From Candidula unifasciata (Eukaryota > Mollusca > Gastropoda > Stylommatophora > Geomitridae), in contig CAJHNH020008046.1 in the NCBI GenBank assembly GCA_905116865.2, forward strand, positions 337,746 through 401,745: a stretch of 64,000 bases of DNA, written 5' to 3'. This document shows positions 46,610-60,530 of the stretch, piece by piece (the stretch's first letter is position 1; the number at the start of each line of letters is the position of its first letter). The notes beneath the pieces are model-generated. The model saw only the letters and a list, made by a program, of their open reading frames with translations. It had not been told where the DNA came from and made no database searches. The position numbers and the translations under genes were made by a program.

Positions 46610-47545
46610 GTCACAACATGTGTGCAAATAAAGGCAAGATTGCACGAAGCTCTGGGCGCAGCTATGGGTCAGCGGCCGATAAGAGGGAAGTCATGCATGG
46701 CTCAGGCACAAGACACAATCAGACAATTTGGACTCAATGAGAACATTAGGAGAGGAGTGAGTCAAAGTGCCTCCTGAACGGTCAGACTTGTGTAGAGTCA
46801 TAATCACACTGAGCCGGGAATACAGAGACTGGCCAGCAGGTGCCACGGAGATGGAAATTCAGCAATTAATTCAAGATAATTCTCGCTCAGAAGATTTACA
46901 CAGGCGGTTCAGTGTCAAGAGGCAAAAGAAGTGCTTGGAGTTTCTTAGCAAAAGTTAATGGTCGACGTTTGGTGCAGGAGAGCCTAGCAAATGATACCAC
47001 AACATCCAGCTTAAGAATTGAGGTGGAGGTGGTCACTGCAGCTTTCCGCTGGTTAGAGAACATGTAACTGACTCAGAAAGCATACTGAGGAAGGTCAGGA
47101 CAGGCATCCTTCTTGCAAAGTGACATGCTTTACTGCGGAAGACACGCGTAAGGAGTATTGTCTGGATTTTTTCACCGTGATACGCCGGTGTGTTAGGAAA
47201 TCAACAGGCGGACAGACTGGATGGCTCTGCACAACTTGGTGAAATACTGATGCATGATAAGACAGACGTGGTTAGTGCCTTGTGGGAGAGCGTGTATAGT
47301 TCGGAGGAGCAGATACAACACTATAGTCTGGTGAGATTGATGCAATTGGGAGTGACGAGAGGTTTTGGCAGATGCTCGAGGTTCAGAGAAAAGACAAGAC
47401 GGACGTTTAATCAGAATGCTACTATCACCATTAGTATCGGATCTCTTCACTGGCTGCTGAAGATGGGGACGGAGCGCTGATGGAAATGTCATGAGTGCTG
47501 TGATGTTGGTTCTTAAATCAACTCAACTCAACTCAAAGTCAAGAT
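46610..47545 (+). mobile_element. LINE, RNase H and C-terminal end
   Basis: Plus-strand frames in order: SREYRDWPAGATEMEIQQLI (about 46815-46875); SVKRQKKCLEF (start of RNase H, damaged); LRIEVEVVTAAFRWLEN (Glu-containing motif, about 47013-47063); AGVLGNQQADRLDGSAQLGE (last RNase H box, Asp kept, His replaced); then TFNQNATITISIGSLHWLL and KCHECCDVG. The 3' end carries repeated TCAAC. The order and spacing match RNase H-bearing non-LTR elements common in molluscs (I/Nimb-like; clade not tested). Stops and frameshifts show it is dead, and the RT is truncated away. Confidence 0.8.
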
Positions 47546-47946
47546 TGGAACAGTTACTGACTGGTCGTATACCCCACCGGTCGCCATACAGTGCACACAC
47601 GTTGAATGTTATGTCCCTTACAACATGCACAATTACAAAGCTTTAAACAGAGGAATAGATCGTCAGCGATGCAGACATTCTCCTGCTTTCCCCCTCCTCC
47701 TCGTCCTCCTCCTCTTTTTCCTTCGCCTTTAAAAGGACGGTTGGCACTGATGTTGTAGCTTACAGCTAGACTGTGCTATTTTCAGCTCAGCACATCCGAT
47801 TTTGTGTAATTTTTTAATTTTCCGCCTTTTACGACATGATAGTTAAAGAGTATTGGGTCTCCCCACCCCCTCCGCCCATGAGGCCCCTAAACCTAAACGG
47901 GTAGAGTCTAGACACTATCGGTAGGACTACAGTCATTCTTTTTATC
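47546..47946. other. No gene; weak dispersed-repeat match
   Basis: The bases ttttccgccttttacgacat at 47818-47840 match the dispersed repeat core at 4480-4500. No exon was seen. Confidence 0.4.
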
Positions 47947-49802
<1,856 letters not shown>

Positions 49803-49948
49803 CCTAGCCCTTCTACACCGTACAGAAACCTAGACAATACATGAGCAATATAAAGCCCTTCTACACCGTACACAAACCTGGACAATACATGAGCAATATA
49901 AAGCCCTTCTACACCGTACACAAACCTGGACAATACATGAGCAATATC
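49803..49948. repeat. 48-bp minisatellite, 3 copies
   Basis: The unit is cccttctacaccgtacacaa followed by acctggacaatacatgagca and atataaag. Copies differ at two or three bases. Confidence 0.9.
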
Positions 49949-50884
49949 AAAATCATCAGTTTCCTGGATGTTGTGGAAACACAGAAGAACATGTCGTATT
50001 TCCTGTAAAAATTACTAATAAAAAGCAAGTGAAAAAAAAACTGAAGTTCCGAAGAGTTTAGGCATAATAATTACCCCCAAAAAAAAAGTTTATGAAAGAA
50101 ATAAAAAAAAAAAAAAAAAACTGAAATAGCCATATTGAAAGAAAAATATCTTATAAAACCATCATGTGCCAAAAAAAGAGGGGGGGGGTGGGGTGGGGGG
50201 GGGTAGGTTAAGGAGAGCGAGCAAGAGATAGACTGTAATGCAGTTGGGGGACGATAACATCAAGGGAGAGAATGTAGAACGGGAGCCTAAGACACAGCAT
50301 AATGGATATCCATTGTAGCCAACATTCATTTAAAAACTACTTGTTCAACAGATGTACACAAACCTGGGACCAGACGTACAGCTTCAACAGTTAGAAAGGA
50401 CAACAAAATGTGACATCATCAAACTATCAGGAACATAAGTCATGACGCAAAGCTACAGCCCTAAGTATCAACAAGACACAACAGGAACAACATAGCTCTT
50501 GATAACGTGGCCTTGTACTCATGCATATTGCATAATCACAGTATGGGGTCTTTGAGACACGCAATCTTCTCTTTGCAGACGGGTTTCACCTATGCAATGC
50601 ATTGAATATCTTATCACTATCTGTATGTTCGGTAGGGCAGTCTCTGGTCTGTTACGGAATGTTATAAGTTTGAATTACTGTTCAGTTTGACCCGTGTTTT
50701 TAAGGAGACCCAGTTTGAGATAGGTAACTAAATATCATACTTGATATATTGAATAATATCAGTAACAAATACGAGGATAACACACAGGGACCTGAGTTGG
50801 TAGGGGTTAAGGCCCTTTTGGCACCCCTATCTCCAAGAACAATTGTGGAAGGGTGGTAATTTGTAAACGTCTAACCATAATTTG
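49949..50884. other. No gene recognised
   Basis: Holds poly-A (50104-50120) and G-rich (50181-50205) runs. No exon was seen. Confidence 0.4.
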
Positions 50885-50973
50885 TAAGAAGGCATTTTCT
50901 TCTTTTTCTACTTCTTCTTATTCTTCCTCTTCTTCTTCATTTCCTCCTCCTCCTCCTCATTCTTCTTCTTCTT

Positions 50974-51004
<31 letters not shown>

Positions 51005-51118
51005 TTCTTCCTCTTCTCATCCTCCTTCTTCTTTTTCTTCTTTTCCTCTTCTTCTTCTTCTTCTTCTTCTTCATCTCATTATTATTATTATTTTTAATGT
51101 TATTATTATTATTCATTT
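50885..51118. repeat. (CTT)n and (ATT)n microsatellite
   Basis: Imperfect CTT/CCT units give a poly-Ser frame, followed by ATT units at 51080-51113. Confidence 0.93.
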
Positions 51119-52061
51119 TTCGATTTGCGAGGTATATACAGTTCTAATTCTGGCTCTTTCACAGATAGGCAGCGCTGCTTTAGAGTTTCCCCTGTGTTAT
51201 CTGTTCACCCAGCATCTAAAGACTACTGGTCTTAGTTCTGAGAATAAATGCACAATCATTCCACCGAGACATGGTCGTCTGACGTCACAATCGATAGCAA
51301 CTTGAAATATTAAGTAACAAGTGTGGTCGAATTATCATGTCTTTCCCAATTAGCATATGGATTCACTTTGGGTTTCGTTTGTTTAAGCTGATGGTAAGAG
51401 GGGGGGGGGGGGGGGGGGTAGAAAATTTAATTTGCCTCTCTTTAATGTTTGAATCGTCTATTTTGGTCTGTTTTTTGTTTGTAGAAACCTATTATATGTT
51501 TTTATAAATCTCTAATAAATATGTGTTTGTTGTTGTTGTTGTTGTTGTTGTTGTTGCTGATGGTGATATTATTGTTTTTAATTTCAAAAGAATTGTATGT
51601 GACTGTTGAACACTTTCGATACAACCTGTTATTTTCCTAAACTCCTTCTTTCCATAAAGTTACGCTTCTGATCGATAAATAATTGAGTCAGATTAGAAAG
51701 AGAGTTGAACAGAAACACTTTGGGACAGGAGAAGGTAAAATAATCTTCAGAAACGTAGGTTTCATATGGCATGTGTATGGGATCGAAGACACAAGAAAAA
51801 AATATGTTCTTAAAGAGAACGAAAAAATGCGTAATGTCTTGTTTGGTGCTGAAAGAGTTTAATCAATATAATATATGTCTTTCTTTACCTCTTGAAGGGT
51901 AATATTTGTCTGTTTATATCTAGGGGAATGTTTTATCTTTATAGTAATCATGACGACGATAATGATGATGATGAAAGTGGTGACGATGCCGATGATAACC
52001 AAGACAGACAACTGAACAAGAGTAATCACGTGATTGCAGTTTCAACTTGACATCAAACGGG
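51119..52061. other. No gene recognised
   Basis: Contains a poly-G tract (51400-51418) and a (GTT)n run (51523-51556). Otherwise nothing. Confidence 0.4.
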
Positions 52062-52835
52062 TCATCCCAGAGTTGCTCCGCTCCTGTGAGGAAAACAACA
52101 CAGGTGGTCAATCACTGACCCGTTCCTGTGCCAAGGAAAACAACACAAAATGTCAATCACTGACCCGGTCCTGTGCCAAGAAAAACAACACAAGATGTCA
52201 ATCACTGACCCGGTCCTGTGCCAAGGAAAACAACACAAGATGTTAATCACTGATCAACTCCAGTGCCAAGGTTAACAACATAAGATGTCAATCACTGACC
52301 CGTTCCTGTGCCAAGGAAAACAACACAAGATGTCAATCACTGATCCGTTCCTGTGCCAAGGAAAACAACACAGGTGGTCAATCACTGATCCGTTCCTGTG
52401 CCAAGGAAAACAACACAAGATGTTAATCACTGATCCACTCCAGTGCCAAGGTAAACAACATAAGATGTCAGTCACTAACCCGTTCCTGTGCCAAGGAAAA
52501 CAACTCAAGATGGCGATCGCTGACCCGTTCCTGTGCCAAGGAAAACAACACAAGATGTCAATCACTGACCCGTTCCTGTGCCAAGGAAAACAACACAAGA
52601 TGTCAATCACTGACCCGTTCCTGTGCCAAGGAAAACAACACAAGATGTCAATCACTGACCCGTTCCTGTGCCAAGAAAAACAACACAAGATGTCAATCAC
52701 TGACCCGTTCCTGTGCCAAGGAAAACAACACAAGATGTCATTCACTGACCCGGTCCTGTGCCAAGGAAAACAACACTAGATGTCAATCACTGACCCGTTC
52801 TTGAGCCAAGGAAAACAACACAAGATGGCGATCGC
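52062..52835. repeat. 45-bp minisatellite, about 17 copies
   Basis: The unit reads ctgacccgttcctgtgccaa, then ggaaaacaacacaagatgtc, then aatca. The period is a multiple of three, so both strands stay open as 15-residue repeats (SITDPFLCQGKQHKM on plus, FPWHRNGSVIDILCC on minus). Substitutions seem spread over all codon positions, which argues against selection on protein. Confidence 0.93.
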
Positions 52836-52947
52836 TGACCTGTGTGAAAGACATCTGACACAGCGGCAGTCTTAGCACAGCTAAAGCACTCGCATCAAAT
52901 GAATGTGGTAACCCTTAGGACTGCCAACACTACAGTTCAGCACCAGA

Positions 52948-53093
52948 AATGCAATTCATCGTCTGTGAAGCAGCAGTTGCAACACATTAGTAGTTGCAAT
53001 TCATCGTCTGTGAAGCAGCAGTTACAACACATTAGCAGTTGCAATTCATCGTCTGTGAAGCAGCAGTTACAACACATTAGTAGTTGCAATTAA
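52948..53093. repeat. Second 45-bp minisatellite, 3 copies
   Basis: The unit is gcaattcatcgtctgtgaag plus cagcagttacaacacattag and tagtt. It is unrelated in sequence to the array 110 bp upstream but has the same period. Confidence 0.9.
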
Positions 53094-54012
53094 TCGCATT
53101 AGGCATCACGTTATGTCTGAAAATCGGTAATTTTTCCATTTTCAGTTCACAATGCAAGCCACGCTAAGCAAAGTCGAGAGCATTCCAAATAAAAGCCGCA
53201 TTTCACAGTGTCACGCCATGCACTCAGCTCAGTAGTCTGGAGACGGAACTACCTACTTTCAGTCTAAAAATAGAGGGAAATGCAACAACTACCTATAACC
53301 TTAATCAAAAACTTCCCCGATCAAAAACAAAAAAACAGTAAACCTAAGTATTCGCCATACTGACACCAAGCTGTCAGGAAACAAGCAATGTAAACTACAG
53401 CTCACACACAAATATGAAACGAACTTCCATTCGTTTCAAAATGTCCTAATCCCGTTGTTGATTATATCAGTAATAACTTGTTACGACACGGTTTATTAAC
53501 CTCATACTTAAACAACATGCGTTACTGAAAGTCACCTGATATTATGGGCTAGGCTTTTCAAATAATCCCACCCGGGGTGCGATTGGGCGCCCACCGGAAA
53601 TTCACAGTGTTCAGCGGTGCATGGTGCTGACGGAAATCTCCGTTCGCCAAGACAATGGCAATTTGCCCGTTGTCATAGACATGGATGTCAAGACTTCATC
53701 TGTTTCTGCAATCGAATGGTTTGTTGTGTATCTCGTTGATCATGGCATGGCTAAGGTCCTATTATTCTTTCATTTTCAAGGCACTGTTTTGTTACATTTT
53801 TTATTGTTGTCAGCTTGTTATCTGTGTATTATTTTCTTTTTCTGATTTCCGTAGAGTGGGTTATTGCGATGTGGTCTTGTAACTATGGTAGTAGTAGTAA
53901 ACAGATGATATTTAAGGTTGAAGCTTTATCCAAATAGCTGCAGACTGTTTTAGTGAAAATAACGCTTATGTAATAATATTACATTCGCGAATTCTTTACG
54001 TATGAAGACAGA
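53094..54012. other. No gene recognised
   Basis: A 75-residue frame at 53621-53845 has a hydrophobic C-terminal half but no recognisable family motif or splice pairing. I do not call it. Confidence 0.4.

Positions 54013-54071
<59 letters not shown>
54013..54071. repeat. (TG)n(AG)n microsatellite
   Basis: A TG block passes directly into AG. GGAT-type repeats lie downstream at 54188-54285. Confidence 0.95.
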
Positions 54072-54073
<2 letters not shown>

Positions 54074-54289
54074 GTCTTCCTTCCTTTCCTGAGTAGTAAG
54101 TTTTCATGAGTTACTTGGGCTGTCATGTCGATTTATAGGGACAAGGAGGGTCAGGGACAGAAAGACAGACACACAAACAGATCGACGGACGGATGGATCT
54201 TGAGATGGACAGATAGATGGATAGATGGATGGATGGATGGTTGGGTGCCAGCTTGCATGGATGGATAGACGGATGGATGGATGGGTGAA

Positions 54290-55000
54290 GGAAGCTTAGC
54301 CGCGTGAATCAGTTCGTGTGTTGACACCCCTTCATGCCATGATAAATTGCTGTCAAGAATCTTCTCGCACTATATTCCTCTGTCTCTCTTTCCTCTAATC
54401 TTTACATTGGTTCCTTTTGCCCTCTTCTCATAAGATAATGAAAACAATGATGAGTGTCTCTTTCTGATGGTTGTAATAAGTTGTCTCCGAGCACTCGCCT
54501 CTTTCAAAACATCTGGGATGCTCTACTTAGATGTCAAAGGAATTCTGATGATTCTTCAGCACAACCACATCTTCGAGGTCTCAAGATATTGTTCGGCTTG
54601 TTTATTAATTGTCCAGGCTCTAGAACTGTATGTTAAAACTGGCTCAATGTAACATGCAAGAATTATTGTCCTAACCTCCAATGACATGGATTTATTGCAC
54701 AAAATGTTCTTCATTTTATAAAAGGCCGTTTTGGCCTGTCCTATTCTGTTCTGTATTTCTCTGTGATAAATCTTTCATCGTGTATTATCCACAAGCCTTC
54801 ATGCTTACATTCATGTACGCCTCTTATAGAAACGCCTTGGACCTTACAGTGCGCTATGTTTGTGTGTGTGTGTGCGCCCGTGCTTGTGTGTGTGTGTGTG
54901 TGTGTGTGTGTGGAAAGTGGAAATCACCATTACTTCTGTCTTCTTATAATTCAGACAAGGCACTTTTTTTTTTAATTTCTTCCGCCACAGTTCTATCACA
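54290..55000 (-). mobile_element. RTE-like LINE, 3' half, with (TG)n inside
   Basis: Minus-strand frames in order: VPCLNYKKTEVMVIS (54975-54930); an AC repeat (54861-54912); QNRIGQAKTAFYKMKNILCN (about 54745-54690); IILACYIEPVLTYSSRAWTI (about 54655-54595); KEASARRQLITTIRKRHS; then ILDSNLSWHEGVSTHELIHA (54370-54305). This is the order downstream of the YADD box in RTE-like elements. Stops are present. The segment normally joining KTEVMVIS to the RIGQAK block is missing here but appears reversed at 55012-55075. Confidence 0.75.
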
Positions 55001-55011
55001 TTTTTGAAAAA

Positions 55012-55075
55012 AGTCAACAGCTTTAAATACATAGGAAGTAAAATGACACCTACAAGGGACTCAGTGCCAGAAATA
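55012..55075 (+). mobile_element. Reversed scrap of an RTE-like LINE
   Basis: The + frame reads VNSFKYIGSKMTPTRDSVPE, matching the family pattern VxxFKYLGSxxTxDG. It is the piece expected inside the minus-strand element at 54290-55000, but on the opposite strand. Confidence 0.6.
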
Positions 55076-56357
55076 TCTAGAACTAGCTGTACCCGGCCAA
55101 GCGTTGTTGTGGCATAGTTTGGCTAAATGGAAATGAAAGAAAAACGAAATCGCACGTGTCTAATACAATCATTGTCTGCTCAGATATAGAAATAATCTTT
55201 AATCCCCACCCCCCACCACAACTAAATCCACCTACTACTCTCTTCCTTATCAAATCCTTCTCTGCACAGATATTAGTTGGAACAGAAAAAAATCTGAATA
55301 GTCTGGTTTTCTAACTTTAGAAAAAGTCGTTTAAAATGGTGTTATTAGCACAGTAACAAAAATGGTTATTTGGTTATCACAATATTTTTATAGGAACAAA
55401 TCAGCTGTACTTGTAAATAACAAAGTCAGTCGTAAAAAACTGAATAGCGGAGGTAGCGTTAGTAAAATATAAACAAATTAAGTAATGAGAACTTGAAAAT
55501 CACTTGTAAAGCTCTTAAAGTTCTCTTAAATTTAGGTCATTACACACCTCCTCTCCCCTCTTCCACCGACTACTGCTCTCTCCCTCTTCGAAGGATTTGA
55601 AAACTGTGTTGATGTTTTGTTGTTGTTGCAACTGACATTGACATCCCTGTCCATCCGGACTAAAATGGGGAGCAGGAATTGTAATAGGTAGTGAATGGGG
55701 CTAGTGTAATATTTTCCACATCATCCTTCAAGTACTAGTACAACTACTACCACGACCACCACTACAGTAGCTAAAATAGTGTCACTACTATCTGTTTTAC
55801 CATCAGAGTAGACAGGGAGTTGTGAGCCAGAAGATTTGGTGCCGCATAGCTAGTGCTGTCGCCACGGACTGGTCAGGTTAGGATGTATAATTTCGCTTCC
55901 CGACAGAAGAACGCCATAACCTTACCGGCGATCTTCACGTGAGAGCACTACGGTGTAACAGCCCAACCACAACTACTACTGCTGCTGCTACTTTGAGTGG
56001 GTAAAGCAGTTACTGTGACTTAAAGCTCTCTCAGTAAACAGTTTGCACCCCCCCCCCACCCCCCCCCCACCCCAAATTCACCGACTACTCTTTTCCTCAT
56101 TAAAGTAGTTGGGTGGGAAAAAAACCAATTGAAAAGCAAATGAAAACAGGAAAAATACATCATAATTATGAAATGAACGCTATGGTAAACAGCACAGCTT
56201 AAAATTCTAACGCAGATGAAATAATTAAATCTAAATGAAAATAAATGAAAAGCTATGCAATTTCAGCGTAACCATGCAATTGTAAAGTTTAAAAAGGAAA
56301 TCATAAGTATGCGAAATGGTTAAATTTAATTATCAACTGATTTACCCCCATACCTGT

Positions 56358-56391
<34 letters not shown>

Positions 56392-56395
56392 TATT
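55076..56395. other. No gene recognised
   Basis: AT-rich, with a C-rich run (56047-56075) and poly-T (56361-56389). The words gctagtgctgtcgccacg occur at 55850-55868 and again at 56409-56426, so the first may be a scrap of the repeat annotated next. Confidence 0.4.
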
Positions 56396-56399
56396 AAGG

Positions 56400-56545
56400 G
56401 CCACATGGCTAGTGCTGTCGCCACGACAGTGCAGGTGAGGATTTTATTTTTTCCCCAGGTAAAAAAAAAAAAACTGCTGCGGATTCGAACCCTAGTCTCC
56501 CGGACAGGAGCCCAATGTTCTAACTATTCGACCAAGCAGCCACTT
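56400..56545 (-). mobile_element. tRNA-derived SINE-like repeat, family G
   Basis: The complement begins ggctgcttggtcgaatagtt and carries agggttcgaatccgcagc, a canonical B box, within 70 bp. The acceptor stem does not pair cleanly, so I do not call a tRNA gene. The left part repeats at 55850. Confidence 0.5.
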
Positions 56546-57039
56546 CATCGGAGAAATGAAAAGAGAACAGAACTTTTTGAGATGTGTGTCCCTACTACAG
56601 TGTCCCGATTATAATACAACTCAAAACAGCAGGCAATTGTTTTCTCATAGACAGATATTCCAGATATATTATTGAAACGGCACAACAATAGAAATCGCAC
56701 GTGTCTAACACGGTTAATGTCGCAGTCAATGTCTGCGCCGACGTCGAGATAGGCCTTGGTTCCCCCTCCCACCCTCCCCCCCCCCCCTTTTCCCTTTCAA
56801 TCCATCGGCTGTTTCCAACTCATCAAAGGTTGTTTGAAAAAAAAAAAAACCAGAAAATAGAAATCGTGTTTAATATGGTTATTGTGGCAATCATTGCCTG
56901 CACAGATATAGAGATAGTCTTGTTTGCTGTTCCACGGCCTACTTATTTTTATATATGTATAGATAACACTTCATCTAGTGTCTTTACCCATTGTTAAACA
57001 TATGGAAGTCAAAGACACTCAGCAAACACACACAACTTA
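56546..57039. other. No gene recognised
   Basis: C-rich and A-rich runs (56774-56789, 56835-56850). The bases cgcacgtgtctaa occur at 55152-55164 and 56697-56709, a short direct repeat. Confidence 0.35.
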
Positions 57040-57495
57040 ATGTATTGAACTGTTGTGTGATTCCAGTGCTAACTTATGCATGCGACAGTTGGAAAGCTAC
57101 GGTAGCTTTAGGTTGTTTTTTTTAACCGATAATAATAATTAGACAATTGTGAAAACAGATGTTTTTAAAGAATACTGAATCACCATTAGACATATTCCAG
57201 ATCCAATACGCATATAAGATAAGAGACCGAGCATGTATACAGGCGCCACTGGAACTACATCGGCCATGCATTCACATGGATAAGACAAGACTCTCCCACC
57301 AATCCCTCATATGTACACTAGATAGGGGGAAAAACAGGGACGACCAAGAGAGACTTTGAGTAGAACCATCAGCAGGGAAGGCTCAACCATGGACCTGACA
57401 AACATCCAAGAATTGGAGCGGGTGGCCACGAGCCGCCAGGCATAGAGGGCTATGACCTTTGCCCTATTCGCCGCCTTAAGCCCATGAGGAAAGAC
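57040..57495 (+). mobile_element. LINE C-terminal fragment
   Basis: Plus-strand frames: VIPVLTYACDSWKAT, later RGKTGTTKRDFE as a GRPRETW-like tail, then TMDLTNIQELERVATSRQA. The order TYACxxW ... basic tail ... E-x-x-A-x-x-R-x-x-W/R is typical of LINE C-termini. Its right end abuts the inverted half-element at 57500. Confidence 0.6.
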
Positions 57496-57499
57496 AAAA

Positions 57500-59490
57500 T
57501 AACTATCACATTATCTATCGATGCCTGTAGTTCTTTCTGACGTTATGACCACCAACCACAATTCCTGGCATATCCATGATAGATTTCGCTATATATTCAC
57601 TGTGTAATGAAAACAAAGCAGATAATAGTACACATTCTTGTCGTACTCCCGTCTTCATCCTCTGAAATGTTCCCAAATGGTTAATAATTCTTATAGCAGC
57701 TGTTTGCTACCAATACATGTTCTGTATCATTCGTAAATCTTTTCCATCAATGTTTACCTTTTCCAGTAGTTTGGTTATTTCTTCATATTTCATACAATCA
57801 AATACTTTTGTATAGCCAATGATATAAATAAAGATCGTTTTTTTTTATGTTTTTTAGTTTTTAGCTCTTTGCAAAAGAGTCCGGAGTATGTATTTGGCAG
57901 TTTTTGTACCTTTACCTTCTACAAATCCACACTGTGCTTCACTAATTTTTAGTTTAATCTTGTTTCTTCTTCTTTTCATAATTATTCTCAGTACAAATTA
58001 TGGTGCGAAAGTCTTCACATTTTAAAGTGCCTAGTTTCTTTAGCCGTCCAATAAATCTAGATTTGAAAAGGTCATTAGGAATGTATCCACTATTTAAAAT
58101 GCTATTTAACAATTGTGTTATTTCGAATGCAAAATATCCCAAAGATTTAATTTTGTTCCAATGTGATGTTGTCTGGCCCAGGTGCCTTACCTTTCTTCAT
58201 GTGATGCACTGTATCATCAACTTCTGCAGCCAGTATTTGTGGGCATTTACTGTTGTCCTGCAAATATACGTTATTATCATCGCACAGTTCCCTCCAAGTA
58301 CTCTCTCTGTCCATCTTTTAATTATATTACTTTGCCCCATAAATATTTCACCGTCTTTCGATTTTAAACACGCATTGATGTTACACCTTTTCTTCCTTGT
58401 TGATGAACTTACCTGTTCGTGCATGGAGTGTGAGTCTTTCCCGTGATTTTTTCTAATCTCTGTGCACATCTGATTTAGTAGGGTTCTTTAGCCTCTTTGC
58501 ATTTGTTCCCTATTTCTTAAAGTATACTACAATAGTCTTATTTATTATTCTTTTCTGTCATCTATCATCCATAATCCGCAGATTTTCATTTGTCATCCAT
58601 TTGTATTTTGCGACTCTACGTGTTAGAGGAATACGTGCTTCTGGTATCTGCTGAATTAACTCGCGCTGCATATTCAATTGTTCATCTGCATTATTTCCTT
58701 GCCATTATAGATGTTTTAAACAGTGATACTGTGCAGTTACTCAATTCTGTACCTGTTTCAAGTATTTCTGACTTTAACTTGATGTTCTGTGAGGTCTTCT
58801 TCATAGTCTTCAGTTTTATTCTAAACTCTCCCACGACTGAAAGATGATCCACTATAGATTATCGCCAGGACTTTTCCAAGTCTACAATCGACGAGGGCGG
58901 TGTTTAAGCCAAGTGTTACTATATGTCCTGTTATGTGACTCAGCCCAGGCTATTAATCTTTCTATTAATCTCTCGCCTCTCTCATTCTTCCCTCCTAAGC
59001 CATAGCCACCAGTAATTACCCACATTTTTTCACTTCCAACTTTTGCATTGAAATTGCCCATTATTATTACTTCATAATTATTATACTGATAAAAATCCAT
59101 GACTAAATCATTATAAAATTCATCAGTGTCATCTGCTGAGCTTTCTGCAGTGGGTGCATACATCTGTACTAAGTTTATATCAAGTGGATTGCTATGGATC
59201 TTAAGTTATAACACCCTGCCTGGAATAGTCCAATATTCTTTAACAGTTTTTCACATTATAAATCCAGAATGGTACCAACACTATTTTTAGATTCCCTCCC
59301 ACCTGAGTAAATGATTTTGTGTTTATCTGATTACGTTGCCCTGCACCTGACCAATGCGTTTCACTCATTCCTAGTATTCTGATGTTCATTCTCTCCATTG
59401 TTCTCTTCATGTTGTCCAACTTTCCGGTTTGTAGAAGTGTTCAGATATTTTATGTACCAGTGTTTAGGATGTTACAGACATTTACTTTCT
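57500..59490 (-). mobile_element. RTE-like LINE, 5' half (endonuclease and RT), inverted
   Basis: Minus-strand order: QTGKLDNMKRTMERMNIRIL and SETHWSGAGQR (N-terminal APE endonuclease, about 59440-59310); MYAPTAESSADD...VIIMGNFNAKVG (59163-59020, conserved Asn/Asp catalytic region); a linker; LKCEDFRTIICTENN (RT start, about 58040-57980); KVFDCMKYEEITKLLEKVNI (motif A, about 57810-57755); RMIQNMYWQQTAAIRI; GVRQECVLLSAFF (motif B, about 57645-57600); and GIVVGGHNVRK. It ends just before the YADD box, which is on the opposite strand at 60255. Many stops. Confidence 0.8.
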
Positions 59491-59554
59491 CTACAGTAGC
59501 TGAATGACGATCGGCTATCACCTGTAGAATATGCTGCTTCCTACATTTCTTTGC

Positions 59555-59795
59555 TTTGATTTACTTTACTTTGCTTTATCTTACTTTGCTTTGCTCTGCT
59601 TTACTTTGTTTTGCTTAACCTTTCTTTAATTTGCTTTACTTTACTTTGCTTTATCTTACTTTGCTTTGTTTAACTTTGCTTTGCTTAACCTTACTTAACT
59701 TTGCCTTACTTTGCTTTGCTTAACGTTACTTTGTTTTATTTTTCTTTGCCTAACCTTACTTTGCTTTACTCGGCTTTATTTTGCTTTAATAAACT
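59555..59795. repeat. Degenerate 10-bp repeat, TTTACTTTGC type
   Basis: About 24 variants of ttactttgct and relatives (aacctttcttt and similar). It lies between the two halves of the inverted LINE, where the element's 5' UTR would be expected. Confidence 0.85.
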
Positions 59796-60169
59796 GAACA
59801 CCCCACTGTCTGTCCGGTCCGTGCATCGCTATCGTTTTATGCAGTCTGATACAAACTGGCAAGCGTAACTGTAGCCCATAACTTGGCTCATTCAACATGA
59901 AACCAGTCCGTGTAGTCTTTCTAGCTGATCACAGATTCGGTAAATGATACTGAGATATCCGGTAGAGATCCGGGATTTGGTCTCAAGTTTGCTCGAGTCC
60001 AATTTCCTGTAGGAAGAATTGACGACGTGCAAACTGATGGGTCCAATATCTGTTTACTAGTCTAAATGTTATCCAAAAATGGTAATCGTCCTACAGACAT
60101 GGAAGGTGTTTATATGTGGTATGTAGTTAAGTGATCAGCTCTCTTTCTCTCTGGTATTGCGTTGCAGAA

Positions 60170-60487
60170 ACAATTTCTTCTATATATGTTAATGAGCTAG
60201 AGTGTAAATCAAAGAGAAAGCAAGAATAAGAGTTGGAGGATATAATATAAACAATTTTGTGTTATGCAGACGATACAGTTTTAATAGCTGAAAAAGCAGC
60301 TGGTTTGCAACAACTGCTGGATATTGTGGGGATGGAAAGGGCTAAGAAAGGACTTTTACTGGATAAAAAGAAAACGGAAGTTACGTTTATATAAAAGAAC
60401 TCCATATTGTGATATCTCATTTGAAGGAAAAAGACGTATCCAAGTCAATACAATCAAATATCTGGGAACAATCATATCATCATCATT

Positions 60488-60530
<43 letters not shown>

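Noticed and set aside
53621..53845. Short secreted or membrane protein
   Set aside because: The 75-residue frame has a hydrophobic end but no family match, splice context or conservation evidence.
56476..56545. Functional tRNA gene
   Set aside because: Good B box, but the acceptor stem does not pair and the sequence is part of a longer repeat. tRNA-derived SINE preferred.
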